DNA from: Micromonospora olivasterospora
GTDB lineage: Bacteria > Actinomycetota > Actinomycetes > Mycobacteriales > Micromonosporaceae
Assembly: GCF_007830265.1 (NCBI RefSeq)
Contig: NZ_VLKE01000001.1
Coordinates: 1,674,001 to 1,738,000, forward strand
Direction of reading: 5' to 3'
DNA: 64,000 nt
The notes under the pieces were generated by a model. The model was not told the origin of the DNA, did no database searches, and worked only from the letters and a program-made list of their open reading frames with translations. The translations under genes were made by a program, and so were the position numbers. Shown here piece after piece: positions 1 to 8,574 of this stretch (position 1 is its first letter; each line of letters begins with the position of its first letter).

Positions 1-1453
1 AACCACTCCCCGGCACCGACCTGGCGGTGGCCAACGCGCTGCTGCACGTCGCGCTCTCCGAGGGCTGGGTCGACCGGGCGTACGTGGCCGAGCGGACCAG
101 CGGCTTCGACGAGGTCCGGCGGACCGTGGCGGGATACTGGCCGGCCGAGGTGGAACGCCTCTCCGGGGTGCCGGTGGCCGACCTGGAGGCGACCGCCCGG
201 GCGCTGGCCACCGTGGACCGCGCGATCATCCTCACCGCCCGGGGCGCGGAACAGCACGCCAAGGGCGTGGACACCGTCACCGCGTTCGTCAACCTGGCGC
301 TCGCCCTGGGCCTGCCCGGCCGCCCCGGCTCCGGGTACGGGTGCCTCACGGGACAGGGCAACGGCCAGGGCGGCCGGGAGCACGGGCAGAAGGCCGACCA
401 GCTCCCCGGATACCGGCGGATCGACGACCCGGCGGCCCGCGAGCACGTGGCGCGGGTCTGGGGCGTACCCGCCGAAGACCTGCCCGGGCCGGGCGTGCCC
501 GCGTACGCCCTGCTGGACTCCCTCGGCACCGCGACCGGCCCCGGGCGCTGCTGGTCTTCGGCTCCAACCCGGTGGTGTCCGCGCCCCGGGCGGCCCGGGT
601 CGAGTCCCGGCTGCGCGACCTGGACCTGCTGGTGGTGGCCGACTTCCTGCGCTCCGAGACGGCCGAGCTGGCCGACGTGGTGCTGCCCGTCGCGCAGTGG
701 GCCGAGGAGGACGGCACGATGACCAACCTGGAGGGTCGGGTGCTGCGCCGGCGGGCGCTGCGGGAGCCGCCCCCGGGGTCCGTACCGACCTGGCCGTGCT
801 CGCCGCCCTCGCCGCCCGCCTGGAAGAAGGGCCGCCGGGGGCAGCGCCGGCGGCGGGGCTTCCCGGCCGACCCGCGTACGGTGTTCGAGGAGCTCCGCCG
901 GGCCTCCGCCGGCGGGCCGGCGGACTACGCCGGGGTGACCTGGGAACGGGTCGAACGGGACGAGGGCGTCTTCTGGCCCTGCCCGGATCCGGACGGGCCC
1001 GACACGCCCCGGCTCTTCGCCGGCTCCTTCCCCACCCCGGACGGGCGCGCCCGGTTCCACGCGGTGACGCACCGACCCGCCGCGGAGGAGGTGTCCGCCG
1101 AGTACCCACTGCACTTCACCACCGGCCGGGTGCTCGCCCAGTACCAGTCCGGCGCGCAGACCCGCCGGGTCGACGCGCTGCGCCGGGCCGCCCCCAACGG
1201 CTTCGTCGAGCTGCACCCGGACCTGGCCGGCCGGCTCGGCGTGGCCGAGGGCGACGAGGTGCGGGTGGTCTCCCGCCGGGGCGAGCTGCGGGCGCCGGCC
1301 CGGGTCAGCCCGGCGATCCGGCCGGACACCGTCTTCGCACCGTTCCACTGGCCCGGCGCGGCCCGGGCCAACTCGGTCACCAACGACGCCGTCGATCCGG
1401 TCTCCGGGATGCCGGAATTCAAGATCTGCGCGGTCCGGGTGGAGAGAGCATGA
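1..1453 (+). pseudogene. nasA: assimilatory nitrate reductase catalytic subunit (molybdopterin oxidoreductase), 5' partial, frameshifted
   Basis: C-terminal part of a molybdopterin-dependent nitrate reductase that reduces nitrate to nitrite in the cytoplasm; the gene begins before the window. Nitrate-reductase-like blocks read continuously only if the frame changes three times: near 540 (in a ccccggg run, after ALLDSLG and before ALLVFGSNPVVSAP), near 775 (ccccgggg run, before VRTDLAVLAALAARLEE) and near 830-850 (before FPADPRTVFEELRRAS). The first two look like one missing base each and the third like one extra base. The tail contains the molydopterin-dinucleotide-binding region (FTTGRVLAQYQSGAQTRRV, then HPDLAGRLGVAEGDEV). 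It ends four bases inside the next gene, as expected for an operon with the flavoprotein and nirBD. The indels may be sequencing errors in G/C runs rather than true decay. The subfamily (NasA/NarB) is inferred from context. Confidence 0.75.
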
Positions 1454-2934
1454 GCGAGCGAGTCGTCGTGATCGGGTACGGGATGGCGGGCGCGCGGCTC
1501 GCCGCCGAGCTGCACGCGCGGGACGGCGACCGGAAGGTCACCGTGCTCGGGGCGGAGCTACACCGGGCCTACAACCGGATCATGCTCTCCACGCTGCTCG
1601 CGGGAAAGATCGACGAGCCGGACGTGGAACTGACCCACGTCGCCGGGCAGGGCGTGGAGGTCCGGACCGGAGTGGCGGTCACCGCGATCGACCGGGCCGC
1701 CCGGGAGGTACGCACCGCCGACGGCGACCGGCACTGCTACGACCACCTGGTCCTCGCCACCGGCAGCCGGGCCGTGGTGCCGCCATTGCCCGGGCTCGAC
1801 CCGCTGCCCGACCGGGTGATCCCGTTCCGCACGCTGGACGACTGCCGGCGGATCCTCGCCGTCGCCCGGGACGCCCGCCGCGTCCTGGTGCTCGGCGGCG
1901 GGCTGCTCGGCCTGGAGGCGGCCCGCGGGCTCGCCGCCCGGGGGCTGGACGTGACGGTGGTGCACCCGACCGGCTGGCTGATGGAGCGGCAGCTCGACCC
2001 GGCCGCCGGGACGATGCTCGCCGGCACCCTCGCCGGGCTCGGCGTACGGACCGCGCTGGCCGTCCCGGCGACCGGGGTGGCCGCCGACTCCGACGGCGTA
2101 CGCCTCGACCTCGCCGACGGCCGCGCGCTCCGCGCCGACCTGCTCGTCCTCTCCTGCGGCGTACGCCCCGACACCAGCCTGGCCGCCGCGGCCGGGCTCG
2201 CCGTGGACCGGGGTGTGGTGGTGGACGACCGGATGCGGACCAGCGACCCGCACGTCTCGGCGATCGGCGACTGCGCCCAGCACGCCGGCGCGCTGACCGG
2301 GCTCGTCGCCCCCGCCTGGGCGCAGGCCCGGGTGGTGGCCCAGGTGCTGGCCGGGGACGACCCGGACGCCCGGTACCGGCCCCGGCCCGTGGTGACCCGG
2401 CTCAAGGCGGCCGGCATCGACCTGGCCGCGATGGGCGACGCCGCCGAGGCCGGGCGGGACGGCGGCGGGCTCCACGGTGGAGCGGTCGAGGAGCTGACCT
2501 TCGCGGACCCGGCCCGCGGCACGTACGCCCGGCTGCGGATCCGCGACGACCGGTTGACCGGGGCGATCCTGCTCGGCGACAACCCGGCCGTCGGCACCGT
2601 GGTGCAGCTCTTCGACCGGGGCGGCCCGGTGCCGGCGGACCGCCGGTCGCTGCTGCTCGGGCGGGCGCTCGGCGCCGCCCCGGCCACCCCGGCCGCGTCC
2701 CCGGCGCTGATGCCGGACGCGGCCACGGTGTGCCAGTGCAACGACGTCAGCAAGGGCGCGCTGGTGGCGTGCTGGCGCTCCGGGGCCAGGACCGTCGAGG
2801 AACTGTCGGCGGGGACCCGGGCCGGGACCGGCTGCGGCGGCTGCCGCGACGCCGTGGCCGGCATCGCCGAGTGGCTCGCCGGGGCGGAACCGGCGACGGC
2901 TGGAACGAGGAACGGTATGGAGGTGACGCGATGA
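1450..2934 (+). CDS. NAD(P)H/FAD-dependent oxidoreductase with C-terminal BFD-type [2Fe-2S] domain (nitrate reductase electron-transfer subunit type)
   Basis: A 494-residue flavoprotein. The N-terminus has an FAD dinucleotide-binding motif (GYGMAGARLAAEL, about residues 8-20), a second Rossmann motif (VLGGGLLGLEAARGLA, about 140-155) and the FAD-closing AIGDCAQH motif near residue 275. The C-terminus has a BFD-like [2Fe-2S] site with cysteines 428, 430, 462 and 465. This layout matches NasC-type subunits that pass electrons from NAD(P)H to assimilatory nitrate reductase, and it parallels the N-terminal half of NirB. The ATG start overlaps the nitrate reductase stop (ATGA), and its own stop overlaps nirB in the same way, so the genes are translationally coupled. 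It lacks the sirohaem domain, so it is not itself a nitrite reductase. Confidence 0.85.
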   Translation: MSERVVVIGYGMAGARLAAELHARDGDRKVTVLGAELHRAYNRIMLSTLLAGKIDEPDVELTHVAGQGVEVRTGVAVTAIDRAAREVRTADGDRHCYDHLVLATGSRAVVPPLPGLDPLPDRVIPFRTLDDCRRILAVARDARRVLVLGGGLLGLEAARGLAARGLDVTVVHPTGWLMERQLDPAAGTMLAGTLAGLGVRTALAVPATGVAADSDGVRLDLADGRALRADLLVLSCGVRPDTSLAAAAGLAVDRGVVVDDRMRTSDPHVSAIGDCAQHAGALTGLVAPAWAQARVVAQVLAGDDPDARYRPRPVVTRLKAAGIDLAAMGDAAEAGRDGGGLHGGAVEELTFADPARGTYARLRIRDDRLTGAILLGDNPAVGTVVQLFDRGGPVPADRRSLLLGRALGAAPATPAASPALMPDAATVCQCNDVSKGALVACWRSGARTVEELSAGTRAGTGCGGCRDAVAGIAEWLAGAEPATAGTRNGMEVTR

Positions 2935-5483
2935 GCGAGCGACGCGAAGGAAACAGCGGCGGCAGGGTGGTGGTCGTCGGCAACGGCATGGTCGGGCAGC
3001 GCTTCGTCGAGGCGTTGCGGGCCCGGGACCACGAGCGGCGTTGGCGGGTGACGGTGCTCGCCGAGGAGCGGCGCCCGGCGTACGACCGGGTGCGGCTCTC
3101 GGCCTTCTTCGACGGGGCCAGTGCCGAGGAGCTGAACCTGCACACCCCCGACGACGGGGTGGAGCTGCGCCTGGGCGAGCCGGCCACCGGGATCGACCGG
3201 GCCCGGCGGGTGGTGACCACGGCCGCCGGCGAGCACCCGTACGACGCCCTGGTGCTGGCCACGGGGTCGTACGCGTTCGTGCCGCCCGTCGACGGCACCG
3301 ACCTGCCGGGGGTCTTCGTCTACCGGACCCTGGACGATCTGGAGGCCATCCGGGAGCACGCCCGGGGCCGGCGGACCGGGGCGGTGATCGGCGGCGGCCT
3401 GCTCGGCCTGGAGGCGGCGAACGCGCTGCGCCTGCTCGACCTGTCCACCAGCGTGGTGGAGTTCGCGCCCCGGCTGATGCCGGTGCAGGTGGACGAGGCT
3501 GGCGGGGCGATGCTCCGCCGCTACGTCGAGGAGTTGGGCGTCACCTCGTACCTCGGGGTGGCCACCACCGCCCTGCGCCCCGGCCCGGACGGCGCGGTCG
3601 CCGCTCTGGAGCTCTCCGACGGCCGTACGCTCGACGCGGAGCTGGTCGTGGTGGCCGCCGGCATCCGGCCCCGGGACGAGCTGGCCAGGGCCGCCGGGCT
3701 GCCGCTCGGGCCGCGCGGCGGCGTGCTGGTCGACGACGCCTGCCGGACGGCGGACGAGCGGATCTGGGCGGTCGGCGAGTGCGCCGCGGTGGACGGCACC
3801 TGCCACGGCCTGGTCGCCCCCGGCTACGCGACCGCCGAGGTGGTCGCCGACCGGCTGCTCGGCGGGGCGGCGACCTTCCCCGGCGCGGACACCGCCACCA
3901 AGCTGAAGCTGCTCGGCGTGGACGTGGCCTCGTTCGGCGACGCGCACGGCGTCACCCCGGGCTGCCTCGACGTCACCTTCACCGACCCGGCCACCCGCGC
4001 GTACGCGAAGCTGGTCCTCTCCGACGACGCGCAGACGCTGCTCGGCGGCGTGCTGGTCGGCGACGCGAGCGCGTACCCGACGCTGCGGGCGTGCGTCGGC
4101 GGGCCGCTGCCCGGTCCCCCGCTGGCGCTGCTGGCGCCGGCCGGCGGCGCGACCGCGGGGGTCGGCGCGCTGCCGGCCGCGGCGCAGGTGTGCTCGTGCA
4201 ACGCCGTGACCCGCGAGCAGATCGACGCGGCCATCGCGGACGGCGCGGCCGACGTGCCGGCGCTGAAGGCGTGCACCCGGGCCGGTACGAGCTGCGGCTC
4301 CTGCGTCCCGATGCTGAAGCAGCTGCTGGACGCGGCCGGGGTGCGGCAGTCCACCGCGCTCTGCGAGCACTTCGCCGCCAGCCGGCAGGAGCTGTTCGAC
4401 ATCGTCCGGGTCCGCGGCATCCGCACCTTCTCCCAGCTCATCGCCGAGCACGGGCGGGGGCGCGGCTGCGACATCTGCAAGCCGGTGGTGGCCTCGATCC
4501 TCGCCTCGCTCGGCACCGGGCACGTGCTCGACGGCGAGCAGGCGTCCCTGCAGGACACCAACGACCACTTCCTGGCCAACCTGCAACGCGACGGCAGCTA
4601 CTCGGTGGTACCCCGGATCCCGGGCGGAGAGATCAGCCCGGAGAAACTCATCGTGATCGGCGAGGTGGCCCGGGACTTCCGGCTCTACACGAAGATCACC
4701 GGCGGGCAGCGAATCGACCTGTTCGGCGCCCGGGTCGAGCAGCTCCCGCAGATCTGGCGCCGGCTGGTCGACGCCGGCTTCGAGTCCGGCCACGCGTACG
4801 GCAAGGCGCTGCGCACGGTGAAGTCCTGCGTCGGCGAGACCTGGTGCCGGTACGGGGTGCAGGACTCGGTCGGGCTGGCCATCGCCCTCGAACTGCGCTA
4901 CCGGGGGTTGCGGGCCCCGCACAAGCTCAAGTCGGCGGTCTCCGGCTGCGCCCGCGAGTGCGCCGAGGCACGCGGCAAGGACTTCGGCATCATCGCCACC
5001 GAGACCGGCTGGAACCTCTACGTCGGCGGCAACGGTGGCTTCCGCCCCCGGCACGCCGACCTGTTCGCCACCGACCTGTCCACCGAGGAGCTGGTCCGGC
5101 TCATCGACCGGTTCCTGATGTACTACATCCGCACCGCCGACCGGTTGCAGCGCACCGCCGCCTGGATCGAGGCGATGGACGGCGGCCTCGACCACCTGCG
5201 CTCGGTGATCGTGGACGACTCGCTCGGGCTCTGCGCCGAACTCGACGCGGCGATGGCCCGGCACGTCGCGTCGTACTCCGACGAGTGGCGGGACGTCCTG
5301 GAGGACCCGGACCGGCTGCGCCGCTTCACCTCCTTCGTCAACGCCCCCGACGTGCCCGACTCGTCCATCACGTTCGCCGTCGAACGCGGCCAGCCGGTGC
5401 CCGTACGCGGGGCGCCACCGGCGGCCGCCGCCGACCGCCGGCGCCAGCCGGTCACCCTGGGACTTCCGGAGGTACGCCGATGA
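2931..5483 (+). CDS. nirB: nitrite reductase [NAD(P)H] large subunit
   Basis: Cytoplasmic assimilatory nitrite reductase of 850 residues, reducing nitrite to ammonium with six electrons from NAD(P)H. Domains in order are an FAD/NAD-binding disulfide-reductase fold (GNGMVGQRFVEAL near residue 16; VIGGGLLGLEAANALR near 155), a BFD [2Fe-2S] module (cysteines 421, 423, 455 and 458, followed by the CEHF and CDICKP region) and a sirohaem/[4Fe-4S] reductase domain. The sirohaem-cluster ligands are the C-x5-C pair at 633/639 and the C-x3-C pair at 673/677. Length and domain order match full NirB. The start is the ATG that overlaps the upstream stop, and the stop overlaps nirD by four bases. All key ligands are present and the frame is intact, unlike the first gene. 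Confidence 0.96.
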   Translation: MSERREGNSGGRVVVVGNGMVGQRFVEALRARDHERRWRVTVLAEERRPAYDRVRLSAFFDGASAEELNLHTPDDGVELRLGEPATGIDRARRVVTTAAGEHPYDALVLATGSYAFVPPVDGTDLPGVFVYRTLDDLEAIREHARGRRTGAVIGGGLLGLEAANALRLLDLSTSVVEFAPRLMPVQVDEAGGAMLRRYVEELGVTSYLGVATTALRPGPDGAVAALELSDGRTLDAELVVVAAGIRPRDELARAAGLPLGPRGGVLVDDACRTADERIWAVGECAAVDGTCHGLVAPGYATAEVVADRLLGGAATFPGADTATKLKLLGVDVASFGDAHGVTPGCLDVTFTDPATRAYAKLVLSDDAQTLLGGVLVGDASAYPTLRACVGGPLPGPPLALLAPAGGATAGVGALPAAAQVCSCNAVTREQIDAAIADGAADVPALKACTRAGTSCGSCVPMLKQLLDAAGVRQSTALCEHFAASRQELFDIVRVRGIRTFSQLIAEHGRGRGCDICKPVVASILASLGTGHVLDGEQASLQDTNDHFLANLQRDGSYSVVPRIPGGEISPEKLIVIGEVARDFRLYTKITGGQRIDLFGARVEQLPQIWRRLVDAGFESGHAYGKALRTVKSCVGETWCRYGVQDSVGLAIALELRYRGLRAPHKLKSAVSGCARECAEARGKDFGIIATETGWNLYVGGNGGFRPRHADLFATDLSTEELVRLIDRFLMYYIRTADRLQRTAAWIEAMDGGLDHLRSVIVDDSLGLCAELDAAMARHVASYSDEWRDVLEDPDRLRRFTSFVNAPDVPDSSITFAVERGQPVPVRGAPPAAAADRRRQPVTLGLPEVRR

Positions 5484-5827
5484 CCGCGCCGACCATGTTG
5501 GACTGGGCAGTGGTCTGCCCGCTCGACCTGCTGGACCCGGACCGGGGCGCGGCCGCGCTGGTCGACGGCGTGCAGGTCGCCCTCTTCCGAACGGGCGGCG
5601 AACTGTACGCGGTCGACAACCTGGACCCGGTCGGCGGCGCGTACGTGATGTCCCGGGGGATCGTGGGCAGCCGTGGCGGCGTTCCCACGCTCGCCTCCCC
5701 GCTGCACAAGCAGGTCTACGACCTGCGGACCGGGCGGTGCCTGGACCTCCCGGACGTGGCGCTGCGGCGGCACGAGGTGCGCTGCCGGAACGGGCTGGTC
5801 GAGGTGCGGCTACGACAGGAGGGGTGA
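5480..5827 (+). CDS. nirD: nitrite reductase [NAD(P)H] small subunit
   Basis: A 115-residue partner of NirB. It has a Rieske-like fold (ALFRTGGELYAVDNLDPVGGA, then SPLHKQVYDLRTGRCLD) but lacks the Cys-His cluster ligands, as is normal for NirD. It associates with NirB to form the active nitrite reductase. The ATG overlaps the nirB stop and the TGA overlaps the next start as TGATG, so translation is coupled along the whole operon. Confidence 0.93.
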   Translation: MTAPTMLDWAVVCPLDLLDPDRGAAALVDGVQVALFRTGGELYAVDNLDPVGGAYVMSRGIVGSRGGVPTLASPLHKQVYDLRTGRCLDLPDVALRRHEVRCRNGLVEVRLRQEG

Positions 5828-6915
5828 TGCGGGAGGAACTGGCCGGCTTCACCATCGGCGTCACCGCCGACCGGCGACGCGACGAGTTGGCCACGCTGCT
5901 GCAGCGGCGCGGCGCCCGGGTGGTGCTCGCGCCGGCCCTGCGGATCGCGCCGCTGGCCGACGACACCGAACTGCGCGACGCCACCCGGGCGTGCCTCGAC
6001 CGTCCGCCGGACGTCCTGATGGCGAACACCGGCATCGGGATGCGCGGCTGGCTGGAGGCCGCCGAGGGGTGGGCCCTGGGCGAGCCCCTGCGCGACGTGC
6101 TCTCCCGGTCGTACGTGGTCGCCCGGGGTCCGAAGGCGACCGGAGCGATCCGGGCGGCCGGGCTGCGCGAGCACTGGTCCCCGGCCTCGGAGAGCTGCGA
6201 CGAGGTCGTGGACCACCTGCTCCGGCGTGGGGTGGCGGGCCAGGTCGTCGCGCTCCAACTGCACGGCGAGCGGCAGCCGGAGTGCACCGAGGCACTGGAG
6301 GCGGCCGGCGCCACGGTGATCGAGATTCCCGTCTACCGGTGGGCCCCGCCGGCCGACCCCGCCCCGCTGCACCGGCTGATCGACCTCGTCGCCGGGCGGC
6401 TGGTGGACGCGGTCACGTTCACCTCCGCCGCCGCCGCCGAGGCGTTGCTGCGCGCCGCCGGGGACCGGACCGAGACGGTGCTGGACGCGCTGCGCGGCGA
6501 CGTGCTGGCCGGCTGCGTCGGCCCGGTGACCGCCGAACCCCTGATCCGCCGCGGCGTGCCGGTCAGCGCGCCGAGCCGGGCGCGGCTCGGCGCGCTGGTC
6601 CGGACCATCGTGGACGAGCTGCCCCAGCGCGCCGTCACCATTCGGGCCGCCGGACACCAGCTGACCCTGCGCGGGCACGCGGCCATAGTCGACGGCGAGT
6701 TGCGGCCGCTCGCCCCCGCCCCCATGGCGGTGCTGCGGGCGCTGGCCGTGTCCCCCGGTCGGGTGCTGTCCCGTACCGTACTGCTGCGCGCGCTGCCGCG
6801 CGGCGCCGACGAACACGCGGTGGAGATGGCGGTGGCCCGGCTGCGGGCCGGGCTGCGCGCGCCCCGGGCGGTGCAGACGGTCGTCAAGCGCGGCTACCGC
6901 CTCCGCGTCGAGTGA
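5827..6915 (+). CDS. nnaR: NnaR-like regulator: uroporphyrinogen-III synthase-like domain fused to a winged-helix DNA-binding domain
   Basis: A 362-residue protein. Residues 1 to about 255 form a HemD-like uroporphyrinogen-III synthase domain (GFTIGVTADRRRDELATLL; DAVTFTSAAAAEALL; GCVGPVTAEPL). Residues from about 265 to the end form an OmpR/PhoB-type winged helix (LTLRGHAAIVDGELRPLAP; SRTVLLRALP; VETVV-type end VKRGYRLRVE). In Streptomyces this architecture at nitrite reductase loci is NnaR, which acts with GlnR on nitrate/nitrite assimilation genes. A second possible role is supply of sirohaem precursor for NirB. The ATG overlaps the nirD TGA by one base. Whether this copy still has synthase activity cannot be told from the sequence alone. 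Confidence 0.85.
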   Translation: MREELAGFTIGVTADRRRDELATLLQRRGARVVLAPALRIAPLADDTELRDATRACLDRPPDVLMANTGIGMRGWLEAAEGWALGEPLRDVLSRSYVVARGPKATGAIRAAGLREHWSPASESCDEVVDHLLRRGVAGQVVALQLHGERQPECTEALEAAGATVIEIPVYRWAPPADPAPLHRLIDLVAGRLVDAVTFTSAAAAEALLRAAGDRTETVLDALRGDVLAGCVGPVTAEPLIRRGVPVSAPSRARLGALVRTIVDELPQRAVTIRAAGHQLTLRGHAAIVDGELRPLAPAPMAVLRALAVSPGRVLSRTVLLRALPRGADEHAVEMAVARLRAGLRAPRAVQTVVKRGYRLRVE

Positions 6916-6982
6916 GCGCGACCATCGCCTCCGGGATCTGGCCGGACGCGGCCACCGCCGCCGGGTCGGCGGTCGGCGCGGC

Positions 6983-7603
6983 TCAGACCCGGGCGGGGTA
7001 GCCGCGGCCGTGCTCGGCCTGCAGCCGCATCATCGCGTGTTCCACGACCGTGACCAGGACCTGCTTCACCGCCTCGCGGTGCCGGGCGTCGGTCATGATC
7101 AGCGGCACCTGCGGTGAGATGGCCAGGGCCTCGCGCACCTCGTCCAGCTCGTACTGCGGAGCGTTGTCGAACCGGTTGAGCGCCACGACGTACGGCAGCC
7201 CGCGGTTCTCGAAGTAGTCCAGGGGCGCGAAGGCGTCGGTGATCCGGCGGGTGTCGACCAGCACCGCGGCGCCCACCGCACCCTTGATGATCTCGTCCCA
7301 CATGAACCAGAACCGGGTCTGGCCAGGCGTTCCGAAGAGATACAGGATCAGGTCCTCGGCCATGGTGATACGGCCGAAGTCCATGGCGACGGTGGTGGTC
7401 TGCTTCCCCGGCACCTTCGACGGGTCGTCGATGCCGACGCCGGCCGCGGTCATCACCGCCTCGGTGGTCAGCGGAGTGATCTCCGAGACCGCGCCGACCA
7501 GGGTCGTCTTGCCCACGCCGAAGCCGCCCGCAATCACGATCTTCGCGGAGGTGATCCCGCGGTTGCGGCGCGCCCCGGCCGGGTCATAGCCTGCGAAGTC
7601 CAC
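6983..7603 (-). CDS. cvnD: conservon small GTPase CvnD (ATP/GTP-binding protein)
   Basis: A 206-residue Ras/MglA-like GTPase. The P-loop is GGFGVGKTT (residues 26-34), the switch-II-like segment is LFGTPGQTRFWFMW, and NRFD is in the place of NKxD. It is the fourth component of an actinobacterial conservon and is thought to relay signals from the CvnA-B-C membrane complex. The GTG start lies directly against the target duplication of the IS element at 7607. In the uninterrupted operon a GGAAGG ribosome-binding site at the end of cvnC would sit seven bases upstream; the IS has moved it 968 bp away, and the new upstream bases show no purine-rich site. The coding region is intact, but its translation is probably reduced. 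Confidence 0.9.
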   Translation of the reverse strand: MDFAGYDPAGARRNRGITSAKIVIAGGFGVGKTTLVGAVSEITPLTTEAVMTAAGVGIDDPSKVPGKQTTTVAMDFGRITMAEDLILYLFGTPGQTRFWFMWDEIIKGAVGAAVLVDTRRITDAFAPLDYFENRGLPYVVALNRFDNAPQYELDEVREALAISPQVPLIMTDARHREAVKQVLVTVVEHAMMRLQAEHGRGYPARV

Positions 7604-7626
7604 TTAGAGGTCGCGCAGATAGGTCA
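7604..7626. repeat. IS left end: target duplication plus terminal inverted repeat
   Basis: TTA at 7604-7606 is the target-site copy next to the cvnD start. The inverted repeat 7607-7626 begins gaggtcgcgcag and matches the other end at 17 of 20 positions. Confidence 0.9.
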
Positions 7627-8574
7627 AGATCATGGGCGCCGGGTGGGACGGTTGTCCCAGCGGTAGAGGGTCCATGCCTGCCGGATCAGGCTACGTAGAG
7701 TGATGATCGCGTCGGCGAGGTCGAAGAACGCGTCGATGACGCGTTCTCGGCGTTCGTAGCAGCGTTGCAGGCGGTTGAAGGCGTTGTGCCAGGCGTTCGT
7801 CCGCTCGACATGCCACCTGCGGCCCGCCTGGATGGGTGCTTTGTCGCCCTTATGGGCTATTTCGGCGTGCAGGTTACGGCCGGCCAGAAGCTCGCGGGTG
7901 ACCGCCGAGTCGTAGCCGGCGTCCAGGTGTACTGTCACCTTCTCCGGCAGCGGACCGAACACATCCAGCTTGTCCAGAGTAGACGCCAGTAGTGGTGAAT
8001 CATGACGGTTCGCGCCGGCCAGAACCCGGTCGAGAGGGATCCCCCGGGCCTCGACCATGCTGGAGCGTTTCATCCCCTGCTTGCCCCGGTCGACCGGAGA
8101 CCGGCCGGCGACCTCACCGCCACCGGGAGCCTTGGTGATACACCCGTCCACCGAGATATCGTCCAGAATCAGTCCGACAATCCGGTCATAGGTGTCCAAT
8201 ACGATGGCCTTCAATTGTTCGAACACGCCCAGCGTGATCCACTCGTCACGCCGGTTCCGGATCGTCGTCGCCGAACAACCACTGTCCGCGATCGACTCGT
8301 ACGCACACCCGAACCGCAGCACCTGCAACAACTTCTCGAATATCAGCCGATCCGCCACCCGCGGCCGGTGACACCCCAGCGGATGCGACGGATCAACCCG
8401 CGGCCGCTCGGGCAACAGCGCGGCGAACTGGTCCCACAGCGGGGTCATCAGCCATGATGGAACAACGGGCACGGACACTCCTGGCGATCACGAGGCGTAA
8501 GCACCTTCATGATCATGGATGTCCGTGCCCGCCTCGTATCTGGGGCAGCGCGTCTGACCTATTTGCGCGGGCTC
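7607..8574 (-). mobile_element. IS5-family insertion sequence, complete, 968 bp, inserted in cvnC
   Basis: A complete element with 20-bp imperfect terminal inverted repeats (17 of 20 identical: 7607-7626 and 8555-8574) and a 3-bp target duplication (TAA on the minus strand; 7604-7606 and 8575-8577). It carries one transposase gene. A TNA-type 3-bp duplication fits the IS1031/ISL2-like groups of the IS5 family. Joining the flanks with a single TAA restores cvnC in frame with the tail VLSGLRRL and a stop inside cvnD, which fixes both ends of the element to the base. Confidence 0.95.
7630..8478 (-). CDS. IS5-family transposase (DDE type)
   Basis: A 282-residue single-frame transposase. It has an N-terminal helix-turn-helix-like DUF4096 region (GCHRPRVADRLIFEKLLQVL...CSATTIRNRRDEW). 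The likely DDE triad is the Asp in ISVDGCI, the Asp in HLDAGYDS and the Glu in HVERTNAW; the last is followed by the R-rich LQRCYERRERV motif typical of the family. The GTG at 8478 fills the element well; ATG codons a few residues downstream are alternatives. It is read toward cvnD and stops 26 bases before that start, so read-through could supply cvnD transcript. No frameshift or internal stop is visible, so the element may be active. Confidence 0.93.
   Translation of the reverse strand: MSVPVVPSWLMTPLWDQFAALLPERPRVDPSHPLGCHRPRVADRLIFEKLLQVLRFGCAYESIADSGCSATTIRNRRDEWITLGVFEQLKAIVLDTYDRIVGLILDDISVDGCITKAPGGGEVAGRSPVDRGKQGMKRSSMVEARGIPLDRVLAGANRHDSPLLASTLDKLDVFGPLPEKVTVHLDAGYDSAVTRELLAGRNLHAEIAHKGDKAPIQAGRRWHVERTNAWHNAFNRLQRCYERRERVIDAFFDLADAIITLRSLIRQAWTLYRWDNRPTRRP

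Noticed and set aside
1737..6314. Very long open frame on the minus strand across the nitrogen operon
   Set aside because: It is the antisense of nirB and its neighbours; high GC at third positions removes stop codons on the other strand. The protein has no recognisable domains.
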